DNA from: Palsa-1447 sp964414785
GTDB taxonomy: Bacteria > Verrucomicrobiota > Verrucomicrobiia > Opitutales > Opitutaceae
Reading direction: 5' to 3'
Assembly: GCA_964414785.1 (NCBI GenBank)
Contig: CAYPXZ010000004.1
Span: 84,037 to 148,036, forward strand
Length of the DNA: 64,000 nt
Shown here: positions 34,239-43,614 of the stretch, piece after piece
How the letters are laid out: the number at the start of each line of letters is the position of its first letter
Numbering within the stretch: the stretch's first letter is position 1
Program-made: the position numbers and the translations under genes
Notes under the pieces: generated by a model
Databases searched by the model: none
The model's input: only the letters and a program-made list of their open reading frames with translations
Told to the model about the DNA's origin: nothing

Positions 34239-35261
34239 ATGGCCCGGAAGCGTCCCACCCGATCCGCACTCCCTCTCCCGCGCATCGTCGTCCTTGCGAC
34301 CGGCGGGACGATCGCCGGGGCCGAGGCCACGCGGTCGCCGCGGGGGTACCGCTCCGCCGTCTTCTCGATCGAGTCGCTCATCGCGGCGGCGCCTGGAGTA
34401 AAGTCGCTCGCCCGGCTCGACGCCGTCCACGTCGCCAGCATCGGCAGCCAGGACATGAGCGAGGCCGTCTGGAGGCGGCTCGCCCTCCGGGCCCAGTCGG
34501 CGCTCGACCTGCCGGACGTCGCCGGCGTCGTGATCACCCATGGGACCGACACGATGGAGGAGACGGCGTATTTCCTGAATCTTGTCCTGCGCAGCCCGAA
34601 GCCGGTCGTGCTGGTCGGCGCGATGCGGCCGGCGACGGCCATGAGCGCCGACGGTCCCATGAACCTTTACAACGCGGTTGCGACGGCCGCGCATCCCTCC
34701 GCGGGGGGCCGGGGCGTCCTCGTCGTCGCCAACGACGAGATCCACTTCGCCCGCGAGGTCGCGAAGACGAACACGACGCAGGTCGGGACGTTCAAGAGCA
34801 CGAACCAGGGGCTCGCGGGACTCGTGAGCTCGGCCCGGATCCACTTCTACGGTGCGCCGGTGCGCCGCCACACCCTGGGAAGCGAGCTTCGCATGCCCGC
34901 GAGGGGACCCCTGCCCCATGTCGACATCGTCTACGCCCACGCCGGGATGGGGCGCGGCCTGATCGACGCCTCGGTCCGCGCCGGGGCCCGCGGCATCGTG
35001 CTCGCGGGGGTCGGCAACGGAAACCTGAGCGCCGAGGCCGTCGCCGCGGCCGCCTCCGCCGCGCGGTCCGGGATCGCGGTCGTCCGCAGCTCTCGCACCG
35101 GGGGCGGGGTCGTCGAGCGTAACGTCGAGATGGACGACGACCGGCTCGGGTTCATCGCGTCCGACGAGCTCAATCCCCAGAAGGCCCGCATCCTGCTCAT
35201 GCTGGGCCTGGCCGGGACGGCGGACAGGGCGCTCCTGCAGGACATGTTCTACGCGTACTGA
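34239..35261 (+). CDS. L-asparaginase
   Basis: 340 aa. Hydrolyses asparagine to aspartate and ammonia. Nucleophile T21 lies in ATGGTIAG and the second signature is THGTDTMEETAYFL, where Thr and Asp complete the site. PVVLVGAMRPATAMSADGPM and the C-terminal ELNPQKARILLMLGL are also typical. There is no signal peptide, so the protein should stay in the cytosol. The ATG at 34239 is embedded in a GC-rich repeat (GGGGCCATGG occurs twice), which makes the translation signal hard to judge. Confidence 0.93.
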   Translation: MARKRPTRSALPLPRIVVLATGGTIAGAEATRSPRGYRSAVFSIESLIAAAPGVKSLARLDAVHVASIGSQDMSEAVWRRLALRAQSALDLPDVAGVVITHGTDTMEETAYFLNLVLRSPKPVVLVGAMRPATAMSADGPMNLYNAVATAAHPSAGGRGVLVVANDEIHFAREVAKTNTTQVGTFKSTNQGLAGLVSSARIHFYGAPVRRHTLGSELRMPARGPLPHVDIVYAHAGMGRGLIDASVRAGARGIVLAGVGNGNLSAEAVAAAASAARSGIAVVRSSRTGGGVVERNVEMDDDRLGFIASDELNPQKARILLMLGLAGTADRALLQDMFYAY

Positions 35262-35336
35262 GCGCGGGCCCTTACCGGCAATCCGGTAGCAAGATCGCTT
35301 CCCTTTCCGGCCGGGTGGCACAGAATATCGGCCTCG

Positions 35337-35999
35337 ATGAAGATCGCCATTGTCGAAGATGAGCGCCTTTTCCGGGACGTCCTCCGCAATGCGTGCACCC
35401 GGGAGCTGGGCCACGAGGTGGTGGGCGAGGCTGGCACCGGCCGCGAGGCCCTCGTCGTCATCCCCGCGTCTCTGCCCGACCTCCTTATCCTCGACATCAA
35501 CCTTCCTGACATGGACGGGTTCGAGGTGCTGCAGTGCGTGCGCAGGAAGAGGGCCCTAATCAGGACGCTCGTCATCTCATCCTACTTCAACGAGTTCACG
35601 CTCTGCCGCACCGAGCGCGCGGGCGTGCAGGGCTTCATCGACAAGTCCGTGAACACCGTTGAGGAGCTGAGCCTGGCGATCGCGGCGATCGGGGCCGGCT
35701 CCACCTACTTCCCGAAGCCGTTCGCCGAGGCCCGGCGCGAGCACGGCCGCAACCCGGTTGCCTTCGACAAGGTCCTGACGGACCGCGAGCAGACGATCCT
35801 GAGCCTGGTCGGCGAACCCCTGTCCGACGCCGAGATCGCCTCGCAGCTCGGGCTGTCGCCCGAGACGGTTGAGAAGCACCGCTTCAACATCATGCGCAAG
35901 CTCGGCCTGACCTCGCGGGCGGAGTCGGCCCGGTTTGCGCGCCGCTGCGGCCTGACGCAGCCCCCGGCGGGGCACCGCACCCGGCACGCCGCCATCTGA
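35337..35999 (+). CDS. NarL/LuxR-type response regulator (orphan)
   Basis: 220 aa. Receiver domain at residues 1-120: acidic pair E7/D8, phospho-acceptor D53 in LILDINLPDMDGF, a switch Ser in TLVISSY and Lys in FIDKSV. A LuxR-type helix-turn-helix follows at about 145-205 (LTDREQTILSLVGEPLSDAE, then GLSPETVEKHRFNIMRKLGL). It should bind DNA upon phosphorylation. No histidine kinase is adjacent, so the partner is elsewhere. It is not clearly operonic with the MFS gene 43 bp downstream. Confidence 0.93.
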   Translation: MKIAIVEDERLFRDVLRNACTRELGHEVVGEAGTGREALVVIPASLPDLLILDINLPDMDGFEVLQCVRRKRALIRTLVISSYFNEFTLCRTERAGVQGFIDKSVNTVEELSLAIAAIGAGSTYFPKPFAEARREHGRNPVAFDKVLTDREQTILSLVGEPLSDAEIASQLGLSPETVEKHRFNIMRKLGLTSRAESARFARRCGLTQPPAGHRTRHAAI

Positions 36000-36042
36000 C
36001 GGTGGAGGTTGCAGATCGCCCAATCCCGGCTACCTAGGTCCG

Positions 36043-37281
36043 GTGCAAAGCGAGTCCGAATCCGCACCGGCCACCCAGAAGACCTTCTTTGGGATACTCA
36101 TCGCCCTTGGCGTGTCCCACATGGTCAACGACACGCTGCAGTCGCTCCTGCCGTCGATCTACCCTATCCTGAAGAAGTCCTTCAGCCTGACGTACACGCA
36201 GGTGGGGCTGATCACCCTGAGCTTCCAGCTCACGGCGTCGCTCCTGCAGCCCATGGTCGGGCGCTTCACCGACCGCCATCCCAAGCCCTACTCCCTGGCG
36301 GTCGGCATGGGAATGACGCTCGTCGGGCTCGTCTTCCTCTCGCGGGCGGGCAGCTACCCGATGATCCTATTCTCGTCCGTCCTCGTCGGGATGGGCTCGT
36401 CGATCTTCCATCCGGAGGCGTCGCGGGTGGCGCACATGGCCGCGGGGGACCGCCACGGCCTGGCGCAGTCGGTCTTCCAGACCGGCGGCAACCTGGGCTC
36501 GTCGCTCGGTCCCCTCCTTGCCGCGCTGATCATCGCCCCGAACGGGCAGTCCTCTATCCTCTGGTTCACGGCCGTGGCGCTCGGGGGCATCGTGCTCCTC
36601 ACCCGGGTCGGCGGGTGGTACAGCCACCACCTCCCCCAGTTCAAGAGGCGGGTGGCGTCGCGCCCTCTGAGCACGCTGCCCCCGAGGACCGTGGCCCTTT
36701 CGCTGGGGGTCCTCATCGCCCTCATCTTCTCGAAATACTTCTACCTGGTGAGCCTCTCGAACTACTACACGTTCTACCTGATCCACCGGTTCAACCTCTC
36801 GATCCAGGGCGCCCAGTACCTCCTGTTCGTCTTCCTCGCCGCCGTGGCGGTCGGGACGATCCTCGGCGGGCCGCTCGGCGACCGGTTCGGGCGCAAGATC
36901 GTCATATGGGTCTCGATCCTCGGCGTCGCCCCCTTCTCGATCATCCTGCCGCACGTGGGGCTTGCCGCCACGGTCACGCTGACGGTCTTCATCGGGCTCA
37001 TCCTCGCCTCGGCGTTCTCGGCGATCCTCGTCTACGCGCAGGAGTTGGTCCCGGGGCGCGTCGGCATGATCTCCGGGCTGTTCTTCGGGCTCGCCTTCGG
37101 GTGCGCCGGCATCGCCTCCGCCGTCCTCGGCCGGCTGGCCGATATGACGAGCATCGAGTTCGTCTTCAACGTGTGCGGCTACCTGCCCCTCATAGGCCTC
37201 CTCACCTGGTTCCTGCCGGACATCGAGGGCGCAAGCCGCAGGGCGCGGCGCCTCCAGCAGGAGGAGGCGGGACCGGCATGA
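36043..37281 (+). CDS. MFS transporter, Fsr (fosmidomycin resistance)-like
   Basis: 412 aa with twelve predicted membrane helices. The N-terminal region (LGVSHMVNDTLQSLLPSIYP) closely follows the fosmidomycin-resistance/Fsr clade, and the MFS motif is GRFTDRHPKPYSLAVGM, with the second-half copy GGPLGDRFGRKIVIW. Likely drug or metabolite efflux at the inner membrane. It starts with GTG (36043); the stop TGA falls just before the next gene. It is separated by seven bases from the esterase gene downstream, so co-expression is probable. Confidence 0.9.
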   Translation: MQSESESAPATQKTFFGILIALGVSHMVNDTLQSLLPSIYPILKKSFSLTYTQVGLITLSFQLTASLLQPMVGRFTDRHPKPYSLAVGMGMTLVGLVFLSRAGSYPMILFSSVLVGMGSSIFHPEASRVAHMAAGDRHGLAQSVFQTGGNLGSSLGPLLAALIIAPNGQSSILWFTAVALGGIVLLTRVGGWYSHHLPQFKRRVASRPLSTLPPRTVALSLGVLIALIFSKYFYLVSLSNYYTFYLIHRFNLSIQGAQYLLFVFLAAVAVGTILGGPLGDRFGRKIVIWVSILGVAPFSIILPHVGLAATVTLTVFIGLILASAFSAILVYAQELVPGRVGMISGLFFGLAFGCAGIASAVLGRLADMTSIEFVFNVCGYLPLIGLLTWFLPDIEGASRRARRLQQEEAGPA

Positions 37282-37288
37282 CGCAGCG

Positions 37289-38041
37289 ATGAAGCCCGCC
37301 GTCACCAGGGCCACGCCCGCATTTGTCTCCCATTCGGAAGAGACGGGGACGGACTACGTGATCTACATCGACGCCCCGCCGGCACCGGGCAAGGGCGGGA
37401 CGTTCCCCGCCGTCCTCGTCATGGACGGGGACTACCTCTTCGACGCGGCGGTGGAGGCGAGCCGGTCGCTTGCCCTGGCCGGGCGCATACCGCCCACAGT
37501 CACGGTGGGGGTCGGTTACGGCGCGGGATTCGGGAAGCCGGGCAACTTCAGGGGCAGGGACTACACGCCGACGGCCTCCCCCGACGAGCCCTCGAGCGGC
37601 GGGGCGGACCGGTTCCTCGGCTACCTTTGCGGGTCGCTGTGGCCGGAGCTCGCCCGGCGCCTGCCGCTTCGCGAGGAGGGACGGGTGATGGCGGGCCACT
37701 CGCTCGGCTCGCTGCTCGTCCTCCACGCGCTCTTCCAGGAGCGCCCGTTCTTCGACCTCGCGCTCGCCAGCGCCCCGTCGATCTGGTGGGACAACCGGAG
37801 CATCCTCGGGCTCATCGCCCTGCTGCGGGGGCGCCAGGCGGGGCTCCGGGGCCGCCTCTACCTCGGTGTGGGGGAGGACGACTCACCCTCGATGACCGGC
37901 GACCTGGCCCTTCTCGAGCGGCAGCTCAGGGATCGGCCCTTCGAGGGGCTCGGCCTGGCGGTCGAGCGGTTCTCCGGGCACGACCACTACGATGTCGCGC
38001 CGCGCACCATGGCGGCCGGTCTTGCCACGCTGCTGGGGTAG
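37289..38041 (+). CDS. Alpha/beta hydrolase, esterase-like (YbbA/BesA type)
   Basis: 250 aa with the esterase elbow GHSLG around S138 (VMAGHSLGSLLVLHALF), the oxyanion/strand LVMDGDYLFDAAVEASRSLA and a late catalytic HDHYDVAPRTM with the His. It resembles the siderophore esterases Fes/IroE/BesA and the putative esterase family. The exact substrate is unknown. No signal peptide. Seven bases separate it from the MFS transporter upstream. Confidence 0.85.
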   Translation: MKPAVTRATPAFVSHSEETGTDYVIYIDAPPAPGKGGTFPAVLVMDGDYLFDAAVEASRSLALAGRIPPTVTVGVGYGAGFGKPGNFRGRDYTPTASPDEPSSGGADRFLGYLCGSLWPELARRLPLREEGRVMAGHSLGSLLVLHALFQERPFFDLALASAPSIWWDNRSILGLIALLRGRQAGLRGRLYLGVGEDDSPSMTGDLALLERQLRDRPFEGLGLAVERFSGHDHYDVAPRTMAAGLATLLG

Positions 38042-38141
38042 GCCCTAGATCCGGGGGATCCGCACAGGCCCCCTCCGTGGGCGGCGCCGCCCCTTCGTCC
38101 CGTGCGGCCCAAGCTTCCGCATCCGCACCCCCGACCCCCAG

Positions 38142-40187
38142 ATGCCCGAGAATCCCTTCTTCTCCGAGAGCCCCCTGCCCTACCACATGCCGCCGTTCGA
38201 CCGGATCACGGACGGCGACTACATCCCCGCGTTCGAGAAGGGCATGGCGGACCAGCTCCGGGAGACCGAGGCCATCGCGTCCAACCCGGATCCGGCCACC
38301 TTTGAGAACACGATCGTCGCGATGGAGCGCTCCGGACGGATCCTCGCTCGGGTCTCGTCGGTGTTCTTCAACCTGAAGGATGCGGACACGAGCGAGGAGA
38401 TGAAAGGGATCGAGGTCGCCATGGCGCCGAGGCTCTCGGCCCACAGTGATGCGATCAGCCAGAACGCGGCCCTCTTCCGGCGCATCCTGTCGCTCAACGA
38501 GAGGCGAAAGTCGCTCGGCCTCGACGCGCAGTCCCTTCGGCTTCTCGAGCGCTACCACCGCGACTTCGTGCGGGCTGGAGCCCTGCTGCCGGAACGGGAG
38601 CAGGTGCAGCTGAAGGCCCTCAACGCGGAACTCGCGGGCCTCCTTGCGGCGTTCGGCCAGAACGTCCTCAACGAGAAGAACTCCTCCTCCGTGGCCGTGC
38701 GCGACAGGGCCGAGCTGGACGGCCTCTCCGACTCGGACATCGCGGCGCTGGCGGACGATGCCAGGTCGGAGGGCCGGCCGGGGGAGTATGCCATCCGCCT
38801 GAGCAACACGACGGGCCAGCCGCTCCTCCATAGTATTGGGAACCGCGGGCTGCGGGAGCGCGTGATGCGTGCGTCCCTTGCCCGCGGCAGCCGCGGGGGG
38901 CCCTTCGACAACCGGGAGCTCCTCGTGCGGATCGCGAAGGCGCGGGCCCGGCGGGCCGGGCTCCTGGGCTACGAAAGCCATGCGGCTTTCCGCATCGAGG
39001 ACCAGACGGCGCGGACGGTCGACGCGGTCGATGGCCTCCTGCGGCAGCTCGTGGCCCCCGCCGCCGCGAAGGCGCGCCGGGAGGCCGCGGCCATCCAGGC
39101 CGAGATCGACGGGGAGGGGGGCGGCTTCCGGGCCGCCCCGTGGGATTGGGACTACTACGCGCAGAAGGTCCGCAGGAGGCGCTACGATTTGGACGAGTCG
39201 CAGCTCAAGCCGTACTTCGAGCTGAACCACGTCCTCAAGGACGGCCTGTTCTTCGCCGCGAACCGCCTCTACGGCCTGACGTTCACGGAGCGCCACGATC
39301 TCCCGGTCTACCGGCCCGATGTGCGTGTCTTCGAGGTGTTTGACGCGGACGACAAGCCCCTCGCCCTCTTTTTGGAGGACTTCTACGCCCGCCCCTCGAA
39401 AATGGGAGGGGCCTGGATGAACGAGTACGTCCTGCAAAGCTCCCTCTTCGGCGACAAGCCGGTCGTGGCCAACCACCAGAACTTCGCGAGGCCCGCACCC
39501 GGGGAGCCCACGCTCCTCTCGTTTGAGGAGGTCGTGACCCTCTTCCACGAGTTCGGCCACGGCCTCCACGGCATGCTATCGGATGTCAGGTACCCCCGGT
39601 TCTCCGGTACCAACGTGCCCCGGGACTTCGTGGAATTCCCCTCAGAGATCAACGAGATGTGGGCCGTGTGGCCCGAGGTTGTCGCGAACTACGCCAGGCA
39701 CTACAAGACCGGCGAGCCCATGCCGGCCGCGCTTCTCGAGAAGATGCTCGCTTCGCGGAAGTTCAACAAGGGGTACGAGACGACCGAGTACCTGGAGTCC
39801 ACGCTCCTCGACCTGGGATGGCACACGCTCAAGCCGGACCAGGTCCCGGGCGACGCCGCGGCGTTCGAGACCCTGGTCCTCGAGAGGACGGGCGCGGGCG
39901 TCGACCCCATTTCCCCGCGCTACCGCGCCCCCTATTTCTCCCACGCGTTCTCCGGGGGATACTCGGCGGGGTACTATGCCTACATCTGGGCGGAAGTCAT
40001 CGTCGCCGAAAGCATCGAGTGGTTTCGGGCCAACGGCGGGCTCACCCGCAAGAACGGCGACCATTTTCGCGCCACGGTCCTTTCGAGGGGCGCCAGCGTG
40101 GAGCCCATGGACCAGTTTCACGCCTTCGCCGGCAAGGACCCGGACATCGGGCCCCTCATCCGGCACCGGGGTCTCGACGAACCCTGA
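38142..40187 (+). CDS. dcp: M3-family metallopeptidase (dipeptidyl carboxypeptidase-like)
   Basis: 681 aa, as expected for Dcp/OpdA. The Zn motif HEFGH is at 469-473 in VTLFHEFGHGLHGML, and the third ligand Glu falls in the downstream EFPSEINEMWA. Typical M3 text includes NPFFSESPLPYHMPPFDRI, ALFLEDFYARPSKMGGAWMN, and SHAFSGGYSAGYYAYIWAEV. Degrades peptides, probably in the cytosol, as no signal sequence is visible. Dcp and oligopeptidase A are close relatives, so the exact specificity is inferred. Confidence 0.93.
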   Translation: MPENPFFSESPLPYHMPPFDRITDGDYIPAFEKGMADQLRETEAIASNPDPATFENTIVAMERSGRILARVSSVFFNLKDADTSEEMKGIEVAMAPRLSAHSDAISQNAALFRRILSLNERRKSLGLDAQSLRLLERYHRDFVRAGALLPEREQVQLKALNAELAGLLAAFGQNVLNEKNSSSVAVRDRAELDGLSDSDIAALADDARSEGRPGEYAIRLSNTTGQPLLHSIGNRGLRERVMRASLARGSRGGPFDNRELLVRIAKARARRAGLLGYESHAAFRIEDQTARTVDAVDGLLRQLVAPAAAKARREAAAIQAEIDGEGGGFRAAPWDWDYYAQKVRRRRYDLDESQLKPYFELNHVLKDGLFFAANRLYGLTFTERHDLPVYRPDVRVFEVFDADDKPLALFLEDFYARPSKMGGAWMNEYVLQSSLFGDKPVVANHQNFARPAPGEPTLLSFEEVVTLFHEFGHGLHGMLSDVRYPRFSGTNVPRDFVEFPSEINEMWAVWPEVVANYARHYKTGEPMPAALLEKMLASRKFNKGYETTEYLESTLLDLGWHTLKPDQVPGDAAAFETLVLERTGAGVDPISPRYRAPYFSHAFSGGYSAGYYAYIWAEVIVAESIEWFRANGGLTRKNGDHFRATVLSRGASVEPMDQFHAFAGKDPDIGPLIRHRGLDEP

Positions 40188-40240
40188 GGACCCGCAAGAC
40201 CAGCTCCGCCCGGCAGCGGGCCCAAATCAGATTTCACGCC

Positions 40241-41806
40241 ATGTCCCACTCCACCCATCCCCTATTCCTCCCGGCCGCGGGATTCGCGGCCCTTTGCCTC
40301 GGTCTCATTCCCGCCTCGCCGGCTCGAGCGTCTGAGCCGGGCCCGGTCGTCTCCGTGACGGGCGGCCAGGTCCGCGGCACGGCCCTTGAGGGCGGGCACG
40401 GCTCCGTTTTCAGAGGACTGCCCTTTGCGCAGCCCCCCGTGGGCGCGCTCCGCTGGCGCGAGCCCATGCCCCTCCTCGGATGGGACGGCATCCGCGAGGC
40501 GTACAAGCCGGGCCCGCCCGCCGCGCAGCCCGCGATCGGGTGGAACGACGAGTTTGCCGCCGCGAGCAGCGAGGACTGCCTTTACCTGGATGTCTGGACC
40601 CCCGGGATCGGCGGCGACCGCCGGCCAGTGATGGTCTGGATCCACGGGGGCGCGAACGTGGCCGGGGCCGGGGGCTTCGACCCGCTGTACGACGGAAGGG
40701 CCCTCATCAGCCGCGGCGTCGTGCTGGTCGTCGTCGAATACCGCCTGGGCGTCTTCGGCTTCTTCGCCCACCCCGAGCTGACCCGCGAGTCGGCCCATCG
40801 CGCCTCCGGCAACTACGGGGTCATGGACCAGGCCGCCGCGCTGCGTTGGGTCCGCGACAACATCGCCGCCTTCGGCGGGGACCCGGGGAACGTCACCCTG
40901 TTCGGACAGTCAGCCGGGTCCATGGACGTGCTCGCCCTCATGGCGTCGCCGCTCGCGAAGGGGCTCTTCAACCGCGCCATCGCGGAAAGCGGCCCGTCGC
41001 GTTACCTTCCCTCGGCGCCCACCCTGGCGCAAAGCGAGGCGGCCGGGGCCGCCGCGGCAGCGAGATTGGGGGCGCCCTCGGAGGGCGCGCTCTCCTACCT
41101 GCGGGGGCTTCCGGCTGAGAAGGTCCTGAAGGGGGCGCCGTGGATGCTCGCCCTGAGCGCCGACGGCTGGGTCCTGCCGGTGGCCCCCGCCGCCGCGTTC
41201 GCCCGGGGCGCCGAGGCCGCCGTCCCCCTGATCATCGGGAGCAATGCCATCGAGTTCCCGGAGCCCGGACCGCCCGAGCATTTGAGGGAGTCGATGCGGG
41301 CCGTCCTCGGGGATGTCGCGCCCAGGGCCTACGCGCTTTTCGGGCTGGCCGACGGTGGGCACGCGCAGGCCGACCCGCTCTACGGCGATGCGGCGGACCA
41401 GTGGGGCAGCGACATGTTCCGCTGCCCGGCCGTGGTCCAGGGCGAATGGCACACGGCCGCCGGCAACCCCACCTGGGAGTACCAGTTCGACCGTGCGATA
41501 CCGCCCAGGCCGAGGACCTCTCACTCCGGGGAGCTGGCCTACGTGTTCGGGAACCTCCTGGCGACGGGCAGCCAGGGGGGCGAGTTCCAGGAAGCCGATC
41601 GAAGGCTCTCGGCCACCCTCCAGGCCTATTGGACCAACTTCGCGAAGACGGGCAACCCGAACGCCGAGGGTCTGCCGGCCTGGCCGACCCATGACGCCAA
41701 GTCCCGCCAGTACATCGCCTTCGACACCCAGGGCGACGCGGTCGTCCGGGAGAACCAGCGCGGCGCCTTCTGCGACCTGTTCCGCGAGGCCATGGGCCGG
41801 CCCTAG
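40241..41806 (+). CDS. Carboxylesterase type B, exported
   Basis: 521 aa. A signal peptide (PLFLPAAGFAALCLGLIPAS, then ASEP) precedes a type B carboxylesterase: oxyanion region VWIHGGANVAGAGG, the nucleophile S224 in TLFGQSAGS, and late text NPTWEYQFDRAIPPRPRTSH, whose GELAYVFGNL block holds the acid/His relay regions. Expected location is the periplasm. The substrate could be a lipid or para-nitrobenzyl-type ester. Start ATG 40241 follows the peptidase stop by 53 bp. Confidence 0.9.
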   Translation: MSHSTHPLFLPAAGFAALCLGLIPASPARASEPGPVVSVTGGQVRGTALEGGHGSVFRGLPFAQPPVGALRWREPMPLLGWDGIREAYKPGPPAAQPAIGWNDEFAAASSEDCLYLDVWTPGIGGDRRPVMVWIHGGANVAGAGGFDPLYDGRALISRGVVLVVVEYRLGVFGFFAHPELTRESAHRASGNYGVMDQAAALRWVRDNIAAFGGDPGNVTLFGQSAGSMDVLALMASPLAKGLFNRAIAESGPSRYLPSAPTLAQSEAAGAAAAARLGAPSEGALSYLRGLPAEKVLKGAPWMLALSADGWVLPVAPAAAFARGAEAAVPLIIGSNAIEFPEPGPPEHLRESMRAVLGDVAPRAYALFGLADGGHAQADPLYGDAADQWGSDMFRCPAVVQGEWHTAAGNPTWEYQFDRAIPPRPRTSHSGELAYVFGNLLATGSQGGEFQEADRRLSATLQAYWTNFAKTGNPNAEGLPAWPTHDAKSRQYIAFDTQGDAVVRENQRGAFCDLFREAMGRP

Positions 41807-41872
41807 CCCGGCAGAGGCGGTCGAACCCGGGAATTGACCGGCGCCCGCCGGGAAGGGTATGTATCGACGGCC

Positions 41873-43396
41873 ATGCCCGATACCACCTCCCCCTCCGTCT
41901 CGATGGAAACGCTCGTGGCGCTGTGCAAGCGCCGCGGCTTCATCTTCCAGTCCTCCGAGATCTACGGAGGGATCAACGGCTTCTTCGACTACGGCCCGCT
42001 GGGCGCCGAGTTGAAGCGCAACATCCGCGACTGCTGGTGGGACGACATGGTGCGCCGCCGCGACGACGTCGTCGGCATCGAGACCTCGATCATCATGCAC
42101 CCGAAGGTCTGGGAGGCGTCCGGCCACGTCGCGGGCTTCACGGACCCCCTGGTGGACTGCAAGGCGTCAAAGCAGCGCTACCGCGCCGACCAGCTTTTCT
42201 TCGCCCAGGTGGTCGTGGACGGGAACACGGTGGGCTACGTGAGCGCCCTCGAGAGCGAGCGCACCACGGAGGCCCTGCAGGAGGCCGCCGAGACCCTCAA
42301 GCGCAAGAAGTCCGTCCAGGGGAAGCTCGAGGCCGTGCAGCCCCGCGACATGACCGAGGCGAAGCCGGAGGAGATCCCGCTCATCCCCTCCCCGGCCACG
42401 GGCGAGCCCGGGAGCCTCACCGAGCCCCGGTCGTTCAACATGATGTTCCAGACGAACGTGGGCGCGATGACCGACGCCTCGTCCGTCGCCTACCTCAGGC
42501 CGGAAACCGCCCAGGGCATGTTCGCCGACTTCAAGTCGGTGGTCGACACCGGCCGCGTGAAGCTTCCGTTCGGGATCGCCCAGATCGGCAAGTCCTTCCG
42601 CAACGAGATCACCCCGAGGAACTTCATCTTCCGCTCGCGCGAGTTCGAGCAGATGGAGATGGAGTACTTCATCCACGAGGACGCCGACTGGGCGAAATGC
42701 CACAGGGAGTGGATCAACTGGTGCAAGGACTGGCTGCTCTCGATCGGCCTGCCCGACTCCCACCTCTCCGAGTATAACCACCCCAAGGAGAAGCTCGCGT
42801 TCTACTCGAGGGGCACGACGGACATCATGTTCCGCTACCCCTTCGGCGTGCAGGAGCTCTGGGGCATCGCGGCCCGCGGGAACTACGACCTCACGCAGCA
42901 CGAGAAGTTCAGCGGCAGCCCCCAGGCGATATTCGACGAGGCGTCGAAGAAGAAGTTCATCCCCCACGTCATCGAGCCCGCCGTGGGCGTCGACAGGATC
43001 TTCCTGGCGGTGCTCTGCGCGGGGTATGCCGAGGAGGACGTGAAGGACGACAAGGGCAACGTCGAGAAGCGCACGGTGCTGCGGCTGAGCCCGCGCATCG
43101 CGCCGGTCAAGGTGGCCGTGTTCCCCCTCCTTAAGAACAAGCCCGAGCTCGTCGCCCGCGCACAGGCCCTCCACAAGAAGCTCCAGCGCCGGTACGCGGT
43201 GTTCTACGACGAGTCGGGTGCGATCGGTCGGCGCTACCGCCGCCAGGACGAGATCGGCACGCCTTGGTGCGTGACGATCGACTTCGAGACGATAGAAAAG
43301 GACGGGAGCTTCACGCTTCGCGAGCGCGACTCGATGCAGCAGAGGCGGATCGGCGAGGCCGAGCTCTTCGCCCTTCTCGAGGAGAAGGTCTACTGA
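41873..43396 (+). CDS. glyQS: Glycyl-tRNA synthetase, single-chain (alpha2) type
   Basis: 507 aa. It charges tRNA-Gly. The class II core shows GFIFQSSEIYGGINGFFDYG, PLGAELKRNIRDCWWDD, EASGHVAGFTDPLVDC and motif 2 RNEITPRNFIFRSREFEQME, with the C-terminal anticodon-binding domain APVKVAVFPLLKNKPELVAR. This is the archaeal/eukaryal-like GlyS rather than the bacterial alpha-beta heterotetramer, as commonly found in Verrucomicrobia and others. The ATG at 41873 begins conserved text. It is 19 bp ahead of a DUF2007 gene. Confidence 0.96.
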   Translation: MPDTTSPSVSMETLVALCKRRGFIFQSSEIYGGINGFFDYGPLGAELKRNIRDCWWDDMVRRRDDVVGIETSIIMHPKVWEASGHVAGFTDPLVDCKASKQRYRADQLFFAQVVVDGNTVGYVSALESERTTEALQEAAETLKRKKSVQGKLEAVQPRDMTEAKPEEIPLIPSPATGEPGSLTEPRSFNMMFQTNVGAMTDASSVAYLRPETAQGMFADFKSVVDTGRVKLPFGIAQIGKSFRNEITPRNFIFRSREFEQMEMEYFIHEDADWAKCHREWINWCKDWLLSIGLPDSHLSEYNHPKEKLAFYSRGTTDIMFRYPFGVQELWGIAARGNYDLTQHEKFSGSPQAIFDEASKKKFIPHVIEPAVGVDRIFLAVLCAGYAEEDVKDDKGNVEKRTVLRLSPRIAPVKVAVFPLLKNKPELVARAQALHKKLQRRYAVFYDESGAIGRRYRRQDEIGTPWCVTIDFETIEKDGSFTLRERDSMQQRRIGEAELFALLEEKVY

Positions 43397-43415
43397 GGCG
43401 GGGCCGCCCCAACCC

Positions 43416-43613
43416 GTGACGACCGTCGCCGAATGCTCAAGCGTGGACGAGGCGCTGGTGCTGCGCTCGCTCCTCGACGACTGCGGCATCGAGTCTTTTG
43501 TGCCCGAGGAGCTGTCGGTCACGTACCGCGGGCAGGTGGGCGGAATCCACCTCCAGGTGGACGAGGGGGACGTCGAGGCCGCGAAAAAGATCATCGCGGA
43601 GGCGAGGAAGTAG
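43416..43613 (+). CDS. DUF2007 putative signal-transducing protein
   Basis: 65 aa, GTG start. The small ferredoxin-like DUF2007 fold is evident: VAECSSVDEALVLRSLLDDC, then IESFVPEELSVTYRG and a C-terminal LQVDEGDVEAAKKIIAEAR. Function unknown; probably a small binding or regulatory protein. It is tightly packed, 19 bp after glycyl-tRNA synthetase and 1 bp before the DUF4202 gene. Confidence 0.85.
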   Translation: MTTVAECSSVDEALVLRSLLDDCGIESFVPEELSVTYRGQVGGIHLQVDEGDVEAAKKIIAEARK

Positions 43614-43614
43614 C

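Noticed and set aside
34225..34255. Repeated GGGGCCATGG as a regulatory repeat before asparaginase
   Set aside because: It is a short two-copy GC-rich coincidence around the start codon, with no symmetry or spacing typical of an operator.
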